NCBI GenBank assembly: GCA_937943665.1
Contig: CALEAR010000134.1
Coordinates: 1 to 11,111, forward strand
Source of the DNA: an uncultured Alcanivoracaceae bacterium
GTDB taxonomy: Bacteria > Pseudomonadota > Gammaproteobacteria > Pseudomonadales > Alcanivoracaceae
Length of the DNA: 11,111 bases
Direction: 5' to 3'
Part shown: positions 1-7,583 of the stretch, in pieces
Layout: the number at the start of each line of letters is the position of its first letter
Numbering within the stretch: position 1 is the stretch's first letter
Translations under genes and position numbers: made by a program
Notes under the pieces: model-generated
Told to the model about the DNA's origin: nothing
What the model saw: the letters and a program-made list of their open reading frames with translations, nothing else
Databases searched by the model: none

Positions 1-694
1 TATGGCGGTGATCGAAAAATATAAAGTACCCATTGTGATTACCTCCTTAGGTGCTCGCGAAGAGGTTAACCAAGCAGCGCACGCCTATGGTGGTGTGGTG
101 CTCCATGATGTGATTAATAACCGCTTTGCACAAAAGGCCATTGAAAAGGGTGCCGATGGTTTGATTGCGGTAGCAGCAGGTGCTGGTGGCCACGCCGGTG
201 CCAAAAGCCCCTTCGCCTTAATTCAAGAAATCCGTGAGTGGTTTGATGGCCCCTTAGCGCTTTCTGGAGCCATTGCCAATGGGGGGGCTATTTTAGCGGC
301 TCAAGCCATGGGAGCGGATTTTGCTTACATTGGTTCGCCCTTTATCGCCACAGAAGAAGCCAACGCCGTGGAGGCTTATAAGCAAGCCATTGTGGATGGC
401 ACCTCTGATGATATTGTGAGCTCAAGCTATTTTACAGGGGTTACAGGGAACTACTTAGCACCCAGTATTCGTGCAGCGGGCCTAGATCCTGATAATTTAC
501 CTGAGCGTGATCCCTTCATTATGAATTTTGGTGGCGGTAATGAGGAGGAAAAAGAGCAAGCCAAAGCTTGGCGCGATATTTGGGGTTGTGGCCAAGGTAT
601 TGCAGCGGTGAAGGATATCTTACCCGCGCAAGCGCTTGTGGAACGTTTAGCAAAGGAGTATCAAGCCGCTAAGGAAAGGCTACAAACCCTATAA
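1..694 (+). CDS. Nitronate monooxygenase-like FMN enzyme (5' end missing)
   Basis: This is the C-terminal part (230 visible residues from the first in-frame Met) of a TIM-barrel flavoprotein of the nitronate monooxygenase / 2-nitropropane dioxygenase family. These enzymes use FMN and O2 to oxidise alkyl nitronates such as propionate 3-nitronate in the cytoplasm. The key motif is GAGGHAG at visible residues 60-66, where the His is the expected catalytic base. It is followed by the phosphate-binding part of the barrel, LSGAIANGG near 87-95 and GADFAYIGSPFIAT near 104-117. Family members are usually 310-360 residues, so about 100 N-terminal residues lie before base 1. The ATG at base 2 is almost certainly internal, because the reading frame is open to the window edge and there is no room for a ribosome site. 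The gene converges on the M48 gene with an 8-bp gap. The family is clear; the physiological substrate is not, since many members are annotated only by homology. Confidence 0.88.
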   Translation, partial: MAVIEKYKVPIVITSLGAREEVNQAAHAYGGVVLHDVINNRFAQKAIEKGADGLIAVAAGAGGHAGAKSPFALIQEIREWFDGPLALSGAIANGGAILAAQAMGADFAYIGSPFIATEEANAVEAYKQAIVDGTSDDIVSSSYFTGVTGNYLAPSIRAAGLDPDNLPERDPFIMNFGGGNEEEKEQAKAWRDIWGCGQGIAAVKDILPAQALVERLAKEYQAAKERLQTL

Positions 695-702
695 GGGTGA
701 GA

Positions 703-2535
703 TCAGGGCGTAACAGAGGTTGCGCCCTGTGCATACTGTGATAAATCAGGCATGGGGCTTTCCATCATCAAGCTAATGAGCCTTAACATTTCTAATTCTT
801 CTACCTTAATTACCTTATCCGCTACAACAATATCCGCACAGGTATTCATTACCATGGTTTTATAAATAGGATTCAGTATGCGCAGTTGATGCAATGCTTT
901 GGCTAGCAAGGGTAAGGTGCAGCGTTTTGGCTCAAGCAATGCCCTTCCGTTTGGCAGCATGGCAGCCGCATGTTGCGCAAATAAGGTGCGCTGTGCTTCA
1001 GGAGTACTAGCGCTAGTGTGGATAAGTGCGGAAAATAGTCGCTGTAGTGAGGTTGCCACCTGTTGCAGGGTGAGGTGTGGGGTGGGTTCCTCTGTTTGAG
1101 GGTGGAGCCGCCAATACAAGCTTTGACGTACTAAAAACTCAAACAAACTAATGTGGCCATCGGCTTTAATTAATACATCTAGCTGCTTAATGAAGCTTTT
1201 GTAATCTTCTTTGGGTAGGCGCTGAATGGCGGGGAGAGATAAATCCACCAAGGGTAATAACCACCGCGGTGAAAATAACCTAGCTTCTTTAATGAGGGCG
1301 AGTAGAGTTTTCTTTTCCTCATAGGTAAGCCCTTTAGGCAATATTGGTTTCTTGCTTTGTGCCAGTATCAAGGCATATAGCATGAGGCTTGCCCCACGGG
1401 GTTCGCTCACCGTGTAGTGAAGAGAGGGGGGAATTTCTTTCAGCAGTTGGCGCGCATACCCTAAGGAAGTGGTGGAAGGCATGGGGCAAGGTGTGGCTTG
1501 CTGGCGCACACGGGCGCGGGCTATCCACCCAGGGCCTAGGTGTTGTAATCGGGTGTGAGTATCCGGATGGGTGGAGAATAAGCGAGTGAAAAAAATAGGT
1601 ACTGCATCTGCAAAGCACATGTGGCTAATGTCTTCCGCAAGGGAGGATTGCATCTGTGAACCAGGGCCTTGCTGAATTTTCATTAGCGCCCCGGCTAGCC
1701 CATGGGGGTTGCGAGTGAACTGCACGGCGGTGGCATCAGCGAGGAGCTCCCGCTGCCGGCTCACGGCGGCTTTAATTAACCTACCAAGTAATAACCCCGC
1801 ATAACCGGCCACCCACAACATAGCTCCTAAAAACACCACGATAAAGGCATTCGCCCCTGCGCCCAACCGTTTATCCTGCAGTTGGCGAGGCGCATAAACA
1901 GAATAACGCACCATTAGCCTGCCCAAATGGGAAACAGCCACCAAACCCGCTAGCAGCGACACCATACGTAGGTTGATGCTCACATCCTGATGCAGTATGT
2001 GGCTGAATTCATGAGCCACCACGGCTTGCAGCTCATCTCGGTTAAGCTGTGTAAGTGCACCTTGGGTGATCACTAAGGCATATTGGTTAGGTGTTCCGGT
2101 AACGAAGGCATTAATGGCGGCTTCTTCGGGCAATACAAACAAACGCGGCACCGGCACGTGGGATGCCACGGACATCTCCTCCACTACATTGATGAACTGT
2201 TTGTGGGATGGGGGTTGTGAGGGGGCGGGTATAATTTCTTGCGCCTTGAGTAAGGGAATAAGGGCAAGGCCGTTGCCACGTAATTGCCAAAACCGTTGCA
2301 CAGTGCCTAAGGAAAATACCACCAGGGTGATTACGGAAACCCAAGTGGCCATGGGGGAAGTGATATAGTGGCGCCACCCTTGTGCCATGGCGCTATAGTG
2401 TGGTTGGGTGAGAATCCAAAGGGAGAACACCCCCATATTCACCAATATCACTAGTACGGCCAACGCCAAGGCGAAGAGCACATATAAGCGGCGGCTATTT
2501 CGCTTAGCGATGGTTTGACGCTGGAAGAAGTCCAT
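703..2535 (-). CDS. Membrane M48 zinc metalloprotease with C-terminal TerB-like region
   Basis: A 610-residue protein with an HtpX-like M48 peptidase core. The zinc site is HEFSH at residues 175-179, with a third ligand probably E263 in the RQRELLAD motif, a typical M48 ExxxD signature. The segment FSTHPDTHTRL (320-330) ends the peptidase region. Hydrophobic stretches at about 17-42, 63-80, 188-205 and 228-251 predict four membrane helices flanking the catalytic site, so it should act at the inner membrane with the active site on the cytoplasmic side. Residues about 380-600 are not peptidase. Acidic helical motifs near 452-470 (KADGHISLFEF) and 571-590 (ADKVIKVEELEML) resemble TerB / tellurite-resistance metal-binding helices. 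HtpX itself is about 290 residues, so this is roughly twice as long. The ATG overlaps the lemA stop by one base (TAATG), which indicates translational coupling; only a weak AAGGTG lies upstream. The probable role is membrane protein quality control with LemA. The substrate is unknown. Confidence 0.88.
   Translation of the reverse strand: MDFFQRQTIAKRNSRRLYVLFALALAVLVILVNMGVFSLWILTQPHYSAMAQGWRHYITSPMATWVSVITLVVFSLGTVQRFWQLRGNGLALIPLLKAQEIIPAPSQPPSHKQFINVVEEMSVASHVPVPRLFVLPEEAAINAFVTGTPNQYALVITQGALTQLNRDELQAVVAHEFSHILHQDVSINLRMVSLLAGLVAVSHLGRLMVRYSVYAPRQLQDKRLGAGANAFIVVFLGAMLWVAGYAGLLLGRLIKAAVSRQRELLADATAVQFTRNPHGLAGALMKIQQGPGSQMQSSLAEDISHMCFADAVPIFFTRLFSTHPDTHTRLQHLGPGWIARARVRQQATPCPMPSTTSLGYARQLLKEIPPSLHYTVSEPRGASLMLYALILAQSKKPILPKGLTYEEKKTLLALIKEARLFSPRWLLPLVDLSLPAIQRLPKEDYKSFIKQLDVLIKADGHISLFEFLVRQSLYWRLHPQTEEPTPHLTLQQVATSLQRLFSALIHTSASTPEAQRTLFAQHAAAMLPNGRALLEPKRCTLPLLAKALHQLRILNPIYKTMVMNTCADIVVADKVIKVEELEMLRLISLMMESPMPDLSQYAQGATSVTP
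704..729. terminator. Strong hairpin at the convergent gene ends, possible bidirectional terminator
   Basis: An 11-bp stem (arms 704-714 and 719-729, outer part CAGGGCG/CGCCCTG, one G-T pair) closes a 4-base AGAG loop. It sits immediately after the nitronate monooxygenase stop and covers the stop codon and last codons of the M48 gene. Neither strand has a following run of T, so it is not a textbook rho-independent terminator. The position between two convergent genes makes a role in ending or protecting both transcripts plausible, but that is inference. Confidence 0.4.
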
Positions 2536-3125
2536 TAATTAAAATTCACCTTAACCGCCTGTTTGGCGTCAGGGTTTTCTAAGGTGAGTAAGGTGGCTTC
2601 GGTAAACCCACCTACGCTAGCCACAAGATTTTGCGGAAATTGCTCACGGTAGGTGTTGTATTGCATTACCCCATCGTTGAAGGCTTGGCGAGCAAAACTA
2701 ATGCGGTTTTCGGTACTGCTTAGCTCCTCCATGAGCTCCACCATGGTGGTGTTGGCTTTTAGTTCTGGGTAGTTTTCTGCCACGGCATGAAAGCGCATTA
2801 ATGCTTGGCTAAGGTTATTTTCTGTTTGGCTAAGCTGGCTCAGCAAGGCGCTGTTATCGGGGGATTGTTGCGCTTTTCCTTGGGCCTGAACAGCTTGTTG
2901 CCGAGCTTGGATTACACGGGTGAGGGTATCTTCCTCGTGTTGTAAATAGCGTTTAGCGGTTTCCACTAGGTTGGGGATTAAATCATGACGACGTTGCAGT
3001 TGAACATGAATTTGAGCAAAGGCGTTGCGATAACGGTTTCGCAGCGCCACTAAGTGGTTATACACGCCAATGGTGTACAGCAATAATAAAGCCATTACCG
3101 CAAGGGTAATTATAGTGTTGATCAC
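2535..3125 (-). CDS. lemA: LemA family protein
   Basis: A 196-residue LemA-family protein. One N-terminal hydrophobic helix (about residues 3-21) should anchor it in the membrane, and the rest is a long helical bundle. The family signatures are present: YNHLVALRNRYRNAF (22-36), VQLQRRHDLIPNLVE (41-55), AENYPELKAN (116-125), the SSTENRISFARQAFN stretch (136-150) and the FPQN..AS.GGF block (163-174). I chose a GTG start at 3125 because a strong GAGGGGGAAG ribosome site precedes it by a few bases and the hydrophobic anchor begins immediately. LemA genes commonly sit beside M48/HtpX-type proteases, and here the two are translationally coupled behind one promoter. The molecular function of LemA is not settled; a scaffold or partner role for the protease is inferred from the pairing. 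Confidence 0.93.
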   Translation of the reverse strand: MINTIITLAVMALLLLYTIGVYNHLVALRNRYRNAFAQIHVQLQRRHDLIPNLVETAKRYLQHEEDTLTRVIQARQQAVQAQGKAQQSPDNSALLSQLSQTENNLSQALMRFHAVAENYPELKANTTMVELMEELSSTENRISFARQAFNDGVMQYNTYREQFPQNLVASVGGFTEATLLTLENPDAKQAVKVNFN

Positions 3126-3155
3126 GGGTCTTCCCCCTCAAATGTTGTGTGTTTA

Positions 3156-3184
3156 AGTATAGGGAAAGCCGCTTGAGTAAACAA
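3156..3184 (-). promoter_or_regulatory. Predicted sigma-70 promoter of lemA-M48
   Basis: On the minus strand, a TATACT -10 box (3156-3161, five of six consensus bases) is separated by exactly 17 bp from a TTGTTT -35 box (3179-3184, three of six). The predicted start of transcription is near 3149, giving a leader of about 24 nt with the lemA ribosome site inside it. The promoter lies directly after the terminator of the upstream RND genes, which supports lemA-M48 being a separate transcription unit. Confidence 0.6.
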
Positions 3185-3188
3185 TCTG

Positions 3189-3217
3189 AAAAGCCCCATG
3201 CAATGGGCATGGGGCTT
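3189..3217 (-). terminator. Rho-independent terminator of the RND operon
   Basis: A perfect 10-bp inverted repeat (AAGCCCCATG at 3191-3200 and its complement at 3208-3217) with a 7-base loop lies 8 bp past the permease stop. In the minus-strand transcript the stem ends in a short run of four U (3189-3192 complement). The plus strand has no T run after the stem, so it works for the minus-strand genes only. The U tract is short, so termination may be partial. Confidence 0.75.
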
Positions 3218-3225
3218 AAGCATTG

Positions 3226-6200
3226 CTATGAAGAGGACAGCTTTTTAGGTGCCTTCACTTTAAACCACGCTGCATACATGGCGGGTAGGCTAAGCAGGGT
3301 GAGCACGGTGGCAATAATTAACCCACCCATAATAGCCACCGCCATGGGCCCCCAGAAGTTACTGCGAGCCAAAGGTACCATGGCAAGCACGGCGGTGATG
3401 GCAGTGAGGGTAATGGGGCGGAAACGACGTACGGCCGAATCCACCACTGCTTTCCATGGTTCTACCCCAAGGGCAATATCTTGCTCAATTTGATCAATTA
3501 AGATCACTGAGTTGCGAATAATCATACCGTTAAGCGCAATTACCCCGAGGAAGGCTACAAAACCTAAGGGTTGGTTTAGAACAATCAAGGCGGTTACTGC
3601 TCCCACAATGCCTAAGGGGCCCGTGATAAACACCAACACACTGCGCGAGAAGCTACGCAGTTGGAAGATCAACAGGGTAAACATAATAAATAGCATAAGG
3701 GGCACCCATGCCATAATGGAGCTTTCTCCTTTGGAGGATTGCTCCAAGGTACCAGCGGTTTGCAAATAATACCCAGGCGGTAGGTGGCTGAATTTTTCTT
3801 GCAGTTCTTTTTCCAAGCGCTCAGCCACGGTGGAGCCTTGAATACCAGGGCGCACATCCCCTTGAACAGTGACAGCGTAATCACGGTTATGGCGCCAAAT
3901 CACACCGTACTCCCAACCAAAGTTAATTTTGGCTGCCTGTGAAATGGGCACATAGCGGCCCTTGGCTGTGGGCATGTAAGCGCTGGCCACAGATTGTAAT
4001 TGTGAACGTTCTTCCGCAGGCTGACGCAACATAATGGGAATGGTGCGATTATTCTCGCGGTATTCGCCCACCGGCACGCCGTTGAGTAGGGTTTCAGCTG
4101 CTTGGGCAATGGTTTGTGAAGAAACACCCAGTGCACGGGCGCGGGCTTGATCCACCTCTAGTTGGAGGGTTTTTACCTTTTCATTCCAGTTATCATTCAC
4201 GCCGCGCATATCGGCATCGGCTTCTAAATAGGCGCGCACTTCATCGGCATAGTGGCGAACGGTGTTGAGATCTGGGCCCACCACGCGGAATTGCACAGGA
4301 TAGGCCACGGGTGGCCCGTTGGGCAGTAATCGCGCTCTCGGTCTCACCTCGGGGAAGTGTTCATTTAGCACCTTATTGATCTGTGCCAACATGGCATCAC
4401 GCACCTTTTCCTCTGCTTTGGTGGGCGTAATAATGAGCTGAGCCACGTTAGATTGTGGAAAAATCTGATCCAAGGAAAGATAAAAGCGAGGGGCACCCGT
4501 GCCCACAAAGGAGGTAACTGTGCCCACTTCCTCTATAGTAAATAGCTTCTCTTCCACCTTGTGCACCACCTTTTCCATGGCCTCCAAGGCACTGCCTTCA
4601 GGCATCCATAAATCCACTAAAACCTCAGGGCGGTTGGATTCCGGGAAGAATTGCTTTTCCACCACTTTCAGGCCACCCAAGCCCAATACAAAGGCCGCTA
4701 AGGTGAATACTATGGTGGTGCGCTTGTGGACCACACACCAGTGCACCGCGCGGCGTATGCGGTTGTACATGGGGCCATCAAACACATCAAAGAGTTGTTC
4801 GCCACGGTCGGGCCTTTCCTTCAAAATATGAAACCCAATGTAAGGTACGAAATACACAGATACGAGCCAAGATACCAACACCGCCACCGTGGTTACCCCA
4901 AAGATGGCAAAGGCGTATTCACCCACAGAGGATTGCGCAAGCCCAATGGGTAAAAAGCCCGCAGCGGTAATAAGGGTTCCGGTTAGCATGGGCATGGCAG
5001 TGGCTGAGTAGGCATAGGTGCTTGCCGCAAAGCGATCAAGGCCCTCTTCCAGTTTTCGTGCTGTCATTTCAATAATAATAATGGCGTCATCCACCATTAG
5101 GCCTAAGGCAATAATCAGCGAGCCCAAGGAAACCTTGTGCAGATCAATACCCCACTGCTTCATGATCAAGAAGGTAATGGCCAATACAGTGGGAATGGAA
5201 AGCGCCACCACCAAACCTGGGCGCACATCCACTCGTAGGGGGTGGCGTTTAAATCCAAGGGCCACAAAGCTTACCCCCAACACAATGATCAACGCCTCAA
5301 GCAGTACCTGGAGAAACTCTTGAACAGAGCGCTGTACCACTTCGGGTTGGTTTTGAATTTGTTCCAACTCAATACCCACGGGGAGCATGGCTTGAATGCG
5401 TGGCTCATGCTTTTTCAGCGCCTCGCCAAGGCGAATAATATCGCCTCCCTTCACCATGGAAACCCCAATGGCCACCACCTCTTTTTGTTGGAAGCGGGTT
5501 TTAGGGTCGGCAGGATCGGAATAACCTTGATGCACCTTGGCAATATCCTGCAATTGGAAGGCGCGTTCACCAAAGCGTAGGGGCATGAGGGCGAGTTCTT
5601 CCGCCGCTGAAAATTGCCCGCTTACGCGCACCTGAATGTTTTCTTCTTGGGTGCGCAGCACGCCTGTGTCTGCCACTTGGTTTTGCCGCTGAATTTCATC
5701 CACCACTTCCTGCATATTAATGCCGAGTTGGGATAAGCGACGCTGGGAAACCTCCACATACAATCGGCGGGATTGTTTACCAAAAAACTCCACCTTGGCC
5801 ACATCGGGAATGCGCAATAGCTCTTGGCGCACTCGGTCGGCGTAGTCCTCAAGCTCCGCCCAACTATAACCATCGGCGGATAGCCCATAAATAATACCGT
5901 AAACATCACCAAACTCATCATCCACAAAGGGGCCCTGCACCCCTTGGGGTAAGTTCACCGCCATGGCGTTAATTTTTTTACGCAACTGATGCCAAGTTTC
6001 GGGAATCTCTTTGGCGGGGGTGTTATCTAGCAGCTCTAGAATCAGCGTGGTTTCTCCTGCTTTGGAGTAGCTGCGAATTTGATCCGCGTAGGGTACTTCT
6101 TGCAGGGTTTCTTCGATTTTATCGGCCACTTGTTCCGCCATCTGTTCAGCGGTGGCCCCAGGCCAGAAGGCGCGTACAGCCGCCACTCGGAAGCTAAAGG

Positions 6201-6330
6201 GAGGGTCTTCATCCTGACCTAAGGAAAAGTACGATAGGGCCCCAGCCACAATGAGCACGAGCAAAAAGTAAACCGTAATGGTGGGATGCTCAATGGCCCA
6301 ACGCGATAAATTAAAGCGAGAGGAAGCCAT
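3226..6330 (-). CDS. RND-family efflux permease (AcrB/HAE-1-like)
   Basis: A 1034-residue inner-membrane proton-driven exporter of the resistance-nodulation-division superfamily, full length for the family. Layout: TM1 at about 14-36, a first periplasmic porter loop (37-335), TM2-TM7 (about 337-556), a second periplasmic loop (557-870), and TM8-TM12 (about 871-1022). The proton-relay aspartates are D414 and D415 in the TM4 motif GLMVDDAIIIIEM. TM10 reads NGMIIRNSVILIDQ, with R939 where AcrB has its relay lysine. It works with the adaptor encoded just upstream, and normally with a TolC-type outer-membrane channel, which is not in this window. The start is fixed by a strong GGAGGAG site 6 bp upstream. 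The adaptor stop lies 3 bp before the start, so the two genes form one operon. The divergent sequence compared with AcrB means that substrates (drugs, detergents, metabolites) cannot be read from the sequence. A metal-ion (CusA-type) pump seems unlikely because the TM4 motif is of the drug-efflux type. Confidence 0.95.
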   Translation of the reverse strand: MASSRFNLSRWAIEHPTITVYFLLVLIVAGALSYFSLGQDEDPPFSFRVAAVRAFWPGATAEQMAEQVADKIEETLQEVPYADQIRSYSKAGETTLILELLDNTPAKEIPETWHQLRKKINAMAVNLPQGVQGPFVDDEFGDVYGIIYGLSADGYSWAELEDYADRVRQELLRIPDVAKVEFFGKQSRRLYVEVSQRRLSQLGINMQEVVDEIQRQNQVADTGVLRTQEENIQVRVSGQFSAAEELALMPLRFGERAFQLQDIAKVHQGYSDPADPKTRFQQKEVVAIGVSMVKGGDIIRLGEALKKHEPRIQAMLPVGIELEQIQNQPEVVQRSVQEFLQVLLEALIIVLGVSFVALGFKRHPLRVDVRPGLVVALSIPTVLAITFLIMKQWGIDLHKVSLGSLIIALGLMVDDAIIIIEMTARKLEEGLDRFAASTYAYSATAMPMLTGTLITAAGFLPIGLAQSSVGEYAFAIFGVTTVAVLVSWLVSVYFVPYIGFHILKERPDRGEQLFDVFDGPMYNRIRRAVHWCVVHKRTTIVFTLAAFVLGLGGLKVVEKQFFPESNRPEVLVDLWMPEGSALEAMEKVVHKVEEKLFTIEEVGTVTSFVGTGAPRFYLSLDQIFPQSNVAQLIITPTKAEEKVRDAMLAQINKVLNEHFPEVRPRARLLPNGPPVAYPVQFRVVGPDLNTVRHYADEVRAYLEADADMRGVNDNWNEKVKTLQLEVDQARARALGVSSQTIAQAAETLLNGVPVGEYRENNRTIPIMLRQPAEERSQLQSVASAYMPTAKGRYVPISQAAKINFGWEYGVIWRHNRDYAVTVQGDVRPGIQGSTVAERLEKELQEKFSHLPPGYYLQTAGTLEQSSKGESSIMAWVPLMLFIMFTLLIFQLRSFSRSVLVFITGPLGIVGAVTALIVLNQPLGFVAFLGVIALNGMIIRNSVILIDQIEQDIALGVEPWKAVVDSAVRRFRPITLTAITAVLAMVPLARSNFWGPMAVAIMGGLIIATVLTLLSLPAMYAAWFKVKAPKKLSSS

Positions 6331-6333
6331 GGA

Positions 6334-7413
6334 TTACTCCTCCAAGGGGCGAACTTTTTGCCCCGGGTTGAGCACATGAACGCCTGCAGTTACCACCTTG
6401 GTGCCGGCGGTGAGTCCCTGTATTAAGGCGTGATGATCAGTGAAGCCCACCACCTCCACAGCGGCGGTATCCACGGTTTGTGTGTCGGGATCAAACACCC
6501 AAACGCTGTGTTGGTCTTGGTGGTTTACTAAGGCGGTAAGGGGCACCGCTAGCCCTTGAAGGGCTTCTTCTTGATGCAACAACACGGTGGCAGTTTGACC
6601 CAAGGTAATGAAGGGCGCTGGGTCCACTATGGTGTAGCGGGCTTCATACATACGGGTGATGGGGTCGGCAGCCCGAGAAATTTCACGTAATTGGCCCTCA
6701 AAGGTGGTATCGGGATGGGTATACACACTAAGGGTGGCGTTAGCCTTTTGCGCTATGTGGAGTTTATCCTCGGGGATGTGGGTGAGTACCTCTAGGGTGC
6801 CCTTTTTTGCAATTTGCACCACGGGTTGGCCGGCGGATACCACTTCTCCCTCATCGGCAAGAATCTCCACCACTATGCCCGCTTGATCTGCTTTGAGCTC
6901 GGTGTAATCCAATTGGTTGCGAGAAAGCTTCAGATCCGCCTCTGCTTGTTGTCGTTGAGCGTTAGCGTTATCTAGGGTGATTTGAACCCGATCAAACTCG
7001 GTGGCGGATACATGGCCTTTCTCGTAAAGGGCTTTTACTCTTTTAAGCTCCCGTTTGGCCAACGTTTGTTCGGCTTTAGCACTTGATAAACGGGCCTCCG
7101 CCGCTCGTACACTGAGTTGTTCACCACTGGGTTCTAGGCGAGCTAACACCTCGCCTTTTTCCACAGTTTGGCCGAGCTCCACAAAACGAGCATCAATTTT
7201 CCCAGCCACACGAAAACCCAAGCGGGATTCCACGCGGGCACGTACCTCCCCAGATAACACCATTTGCGGCAAGCTTTGGTTTTCACTCAGGGTGGCGAGG
7301 CGCACGGGGCGAACTACCTCATCGGTGTCAGGGCTTTTCCCGCAGGCGGTAATTAGCAATAAGGAAAATAAATAAAGAAAAAAGCGCCAAGAAAAATACA
7401 CATTATTATTCAT
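6334..7413 (-). CDS. RND efflux periplasmic adaptor, lipoprotein (membrane fusion protein)
   Basis: A 359-residue membrane fusion protein that links the RND permease to an outer-membrane channel. The N-terminus is a lipoprotein signal: FFLYLFSLLLITAC, with the lipidated Cys at residue 24. Next come the first lipoyl half-motif (about 62-95, GFRVAGKIDARFVELGQ), a charged alpha-helical hairpin (about 100-170), the second lipoyl half (about 171-202, KADQAGIVVEILADEGEVV), a beta-barrel (203-285) and a membrane-proximal domain (286-359). I chose the ATG at 7413 because it puts the signal peptide at the N-terminus and has AAGG 9 bases upstream. The longer frame starts with TTG at 7491 and adds 26 residues without a ribosome site. 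Its stop is 3 bp before the permease gene. Specificity cannot be inferred. Confidence 0.92.
   Translation of the reverse strand: MNNNVYFSWRFFLYLFSLLLITACGKSPDTDEVVRPVRLATLSENQSLPQMVLSGEVRARVESRLGFRVAGKIDARFVELGQTVEKGEVLARLEPSGEQLSVRAAEARLSSAKAEQTLAKRELKRVKALYEKGHVSATEFDRVQITLDNANAQRQQAEADLKLSRNQLDYTELKADQAGIVVEILADEGEVVSAGQPVVQIAKKGTLEVLTHIPEDKLHIAQKANATLSVYTHPDTTFEGQLREISRAADPITRMYEARYTIVDPAPFITLGQTATVLLHQEEALQGLAVPLTALVNHQDQHSVWVFDPDTQTVDTAAVEVVGFTDHHALIQGLTAGTKVVTAGVHVLNPGQKVRPLEE
6337..6343 (-). promoter_or_regulatory. Ribosome binding site of the RND permease
   Basis: The minus strand reads GGAGGAG, followed by 6 bases and ATG at 6330. The site lies within the final Leu-Glu-Glu codons of the adaptor gene, so translation of the two subunits is tightly linked and the permease start is well defined. 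Confidence 0.8.
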
Positions 7414-7441
7414 GGTAATAGGCCTTGAAATTGGTATAGCC

Positions 7442-7471
7442 ATAACAATAAGAAAATCACGGGCTAAACAA
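7442..7471 (-). promoter_or_regulatory. Possible sigma-70 promoter of the RND adaptor-permease operon
   Basis: On the minus strand, TTGTTT (7466-7471) lies 18 bp from TGTTAT (7442-7447, four of six -10 bases). Transcription would begin about 20 bases before the adaptor ATG. The match is weak, and the operon could also receive read-through from prlC-yheV. An inverted repeat CATGG-N7-CCATG (7484-7500) lies just upstream and could be a regulator site. Confidence 0.3.
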
Positions 7472-7530
7472 GGTAGCCTGATGCATGGCAATAGACCATG
7501 ACAAAATGTGCAAGAATCCCAGGGGAAGGA

Positions 7531-7575
7531 GGGCTAATCCTTGGCGTTGTACAAGAAAACACCAAGCATTAGCCC
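7531..7575 (-). terminator. Long hairpin after yheV, candidate terminator or mRNA 3'-end structure
   Basis: Arms GGGCTAAT (7531-7538) and ATTAGCCC (7568-7575) pair perfectly. After one mismatch they continue with CTTGG/CCAAG (7540-7544 with 7562-7566) and a further 3 bp (7546-7548 with 7558-7560), closing a 9-base loop. The single interruption in the inner part is a U-G wobble in the minus-strand RNA but a C-A mismatch in the plus-strand RNA, so the structure fits a minus-strand transcript, that is the 3' end of prlC-yheV mRNA. The stem is followed by a pyrimidine stretch (TCCTTCCCC), not a T run, so it is not a classical terminator. It occupies part of the 170-bp gap between yheV and the adaptor gene, the longest non-coding stretch in the window. 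Confidence 0.5.
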
Positions 7576-7583
7576 CAAGAGGG

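Noticed and set aside
1024..1035. AAGTGCGG resembling the Haemophilus DNA uptake word
   Set aside because: It occurs once, lacks the final T of the nine-base core, lies within the M48 gene, and nothing else here suggests Pasteurellaceae.
4499..5580. Several open frames of about 75-112 codons on the plus strand opposite the RND permease
   Set aside because: They are antisense shadows of a strongly conserved gene, have no recognisable motifs and overlap one another.
7414..7491. Extended N-terminus of the RND adaptor from a TTG start at 7491
   Set aside because: The extra 26 residues would precede the lipoprotein signal, no ribosome site is present, and the ATG at 7413 has a suitable AAGG and puts the lipobox Cys at residue 24.
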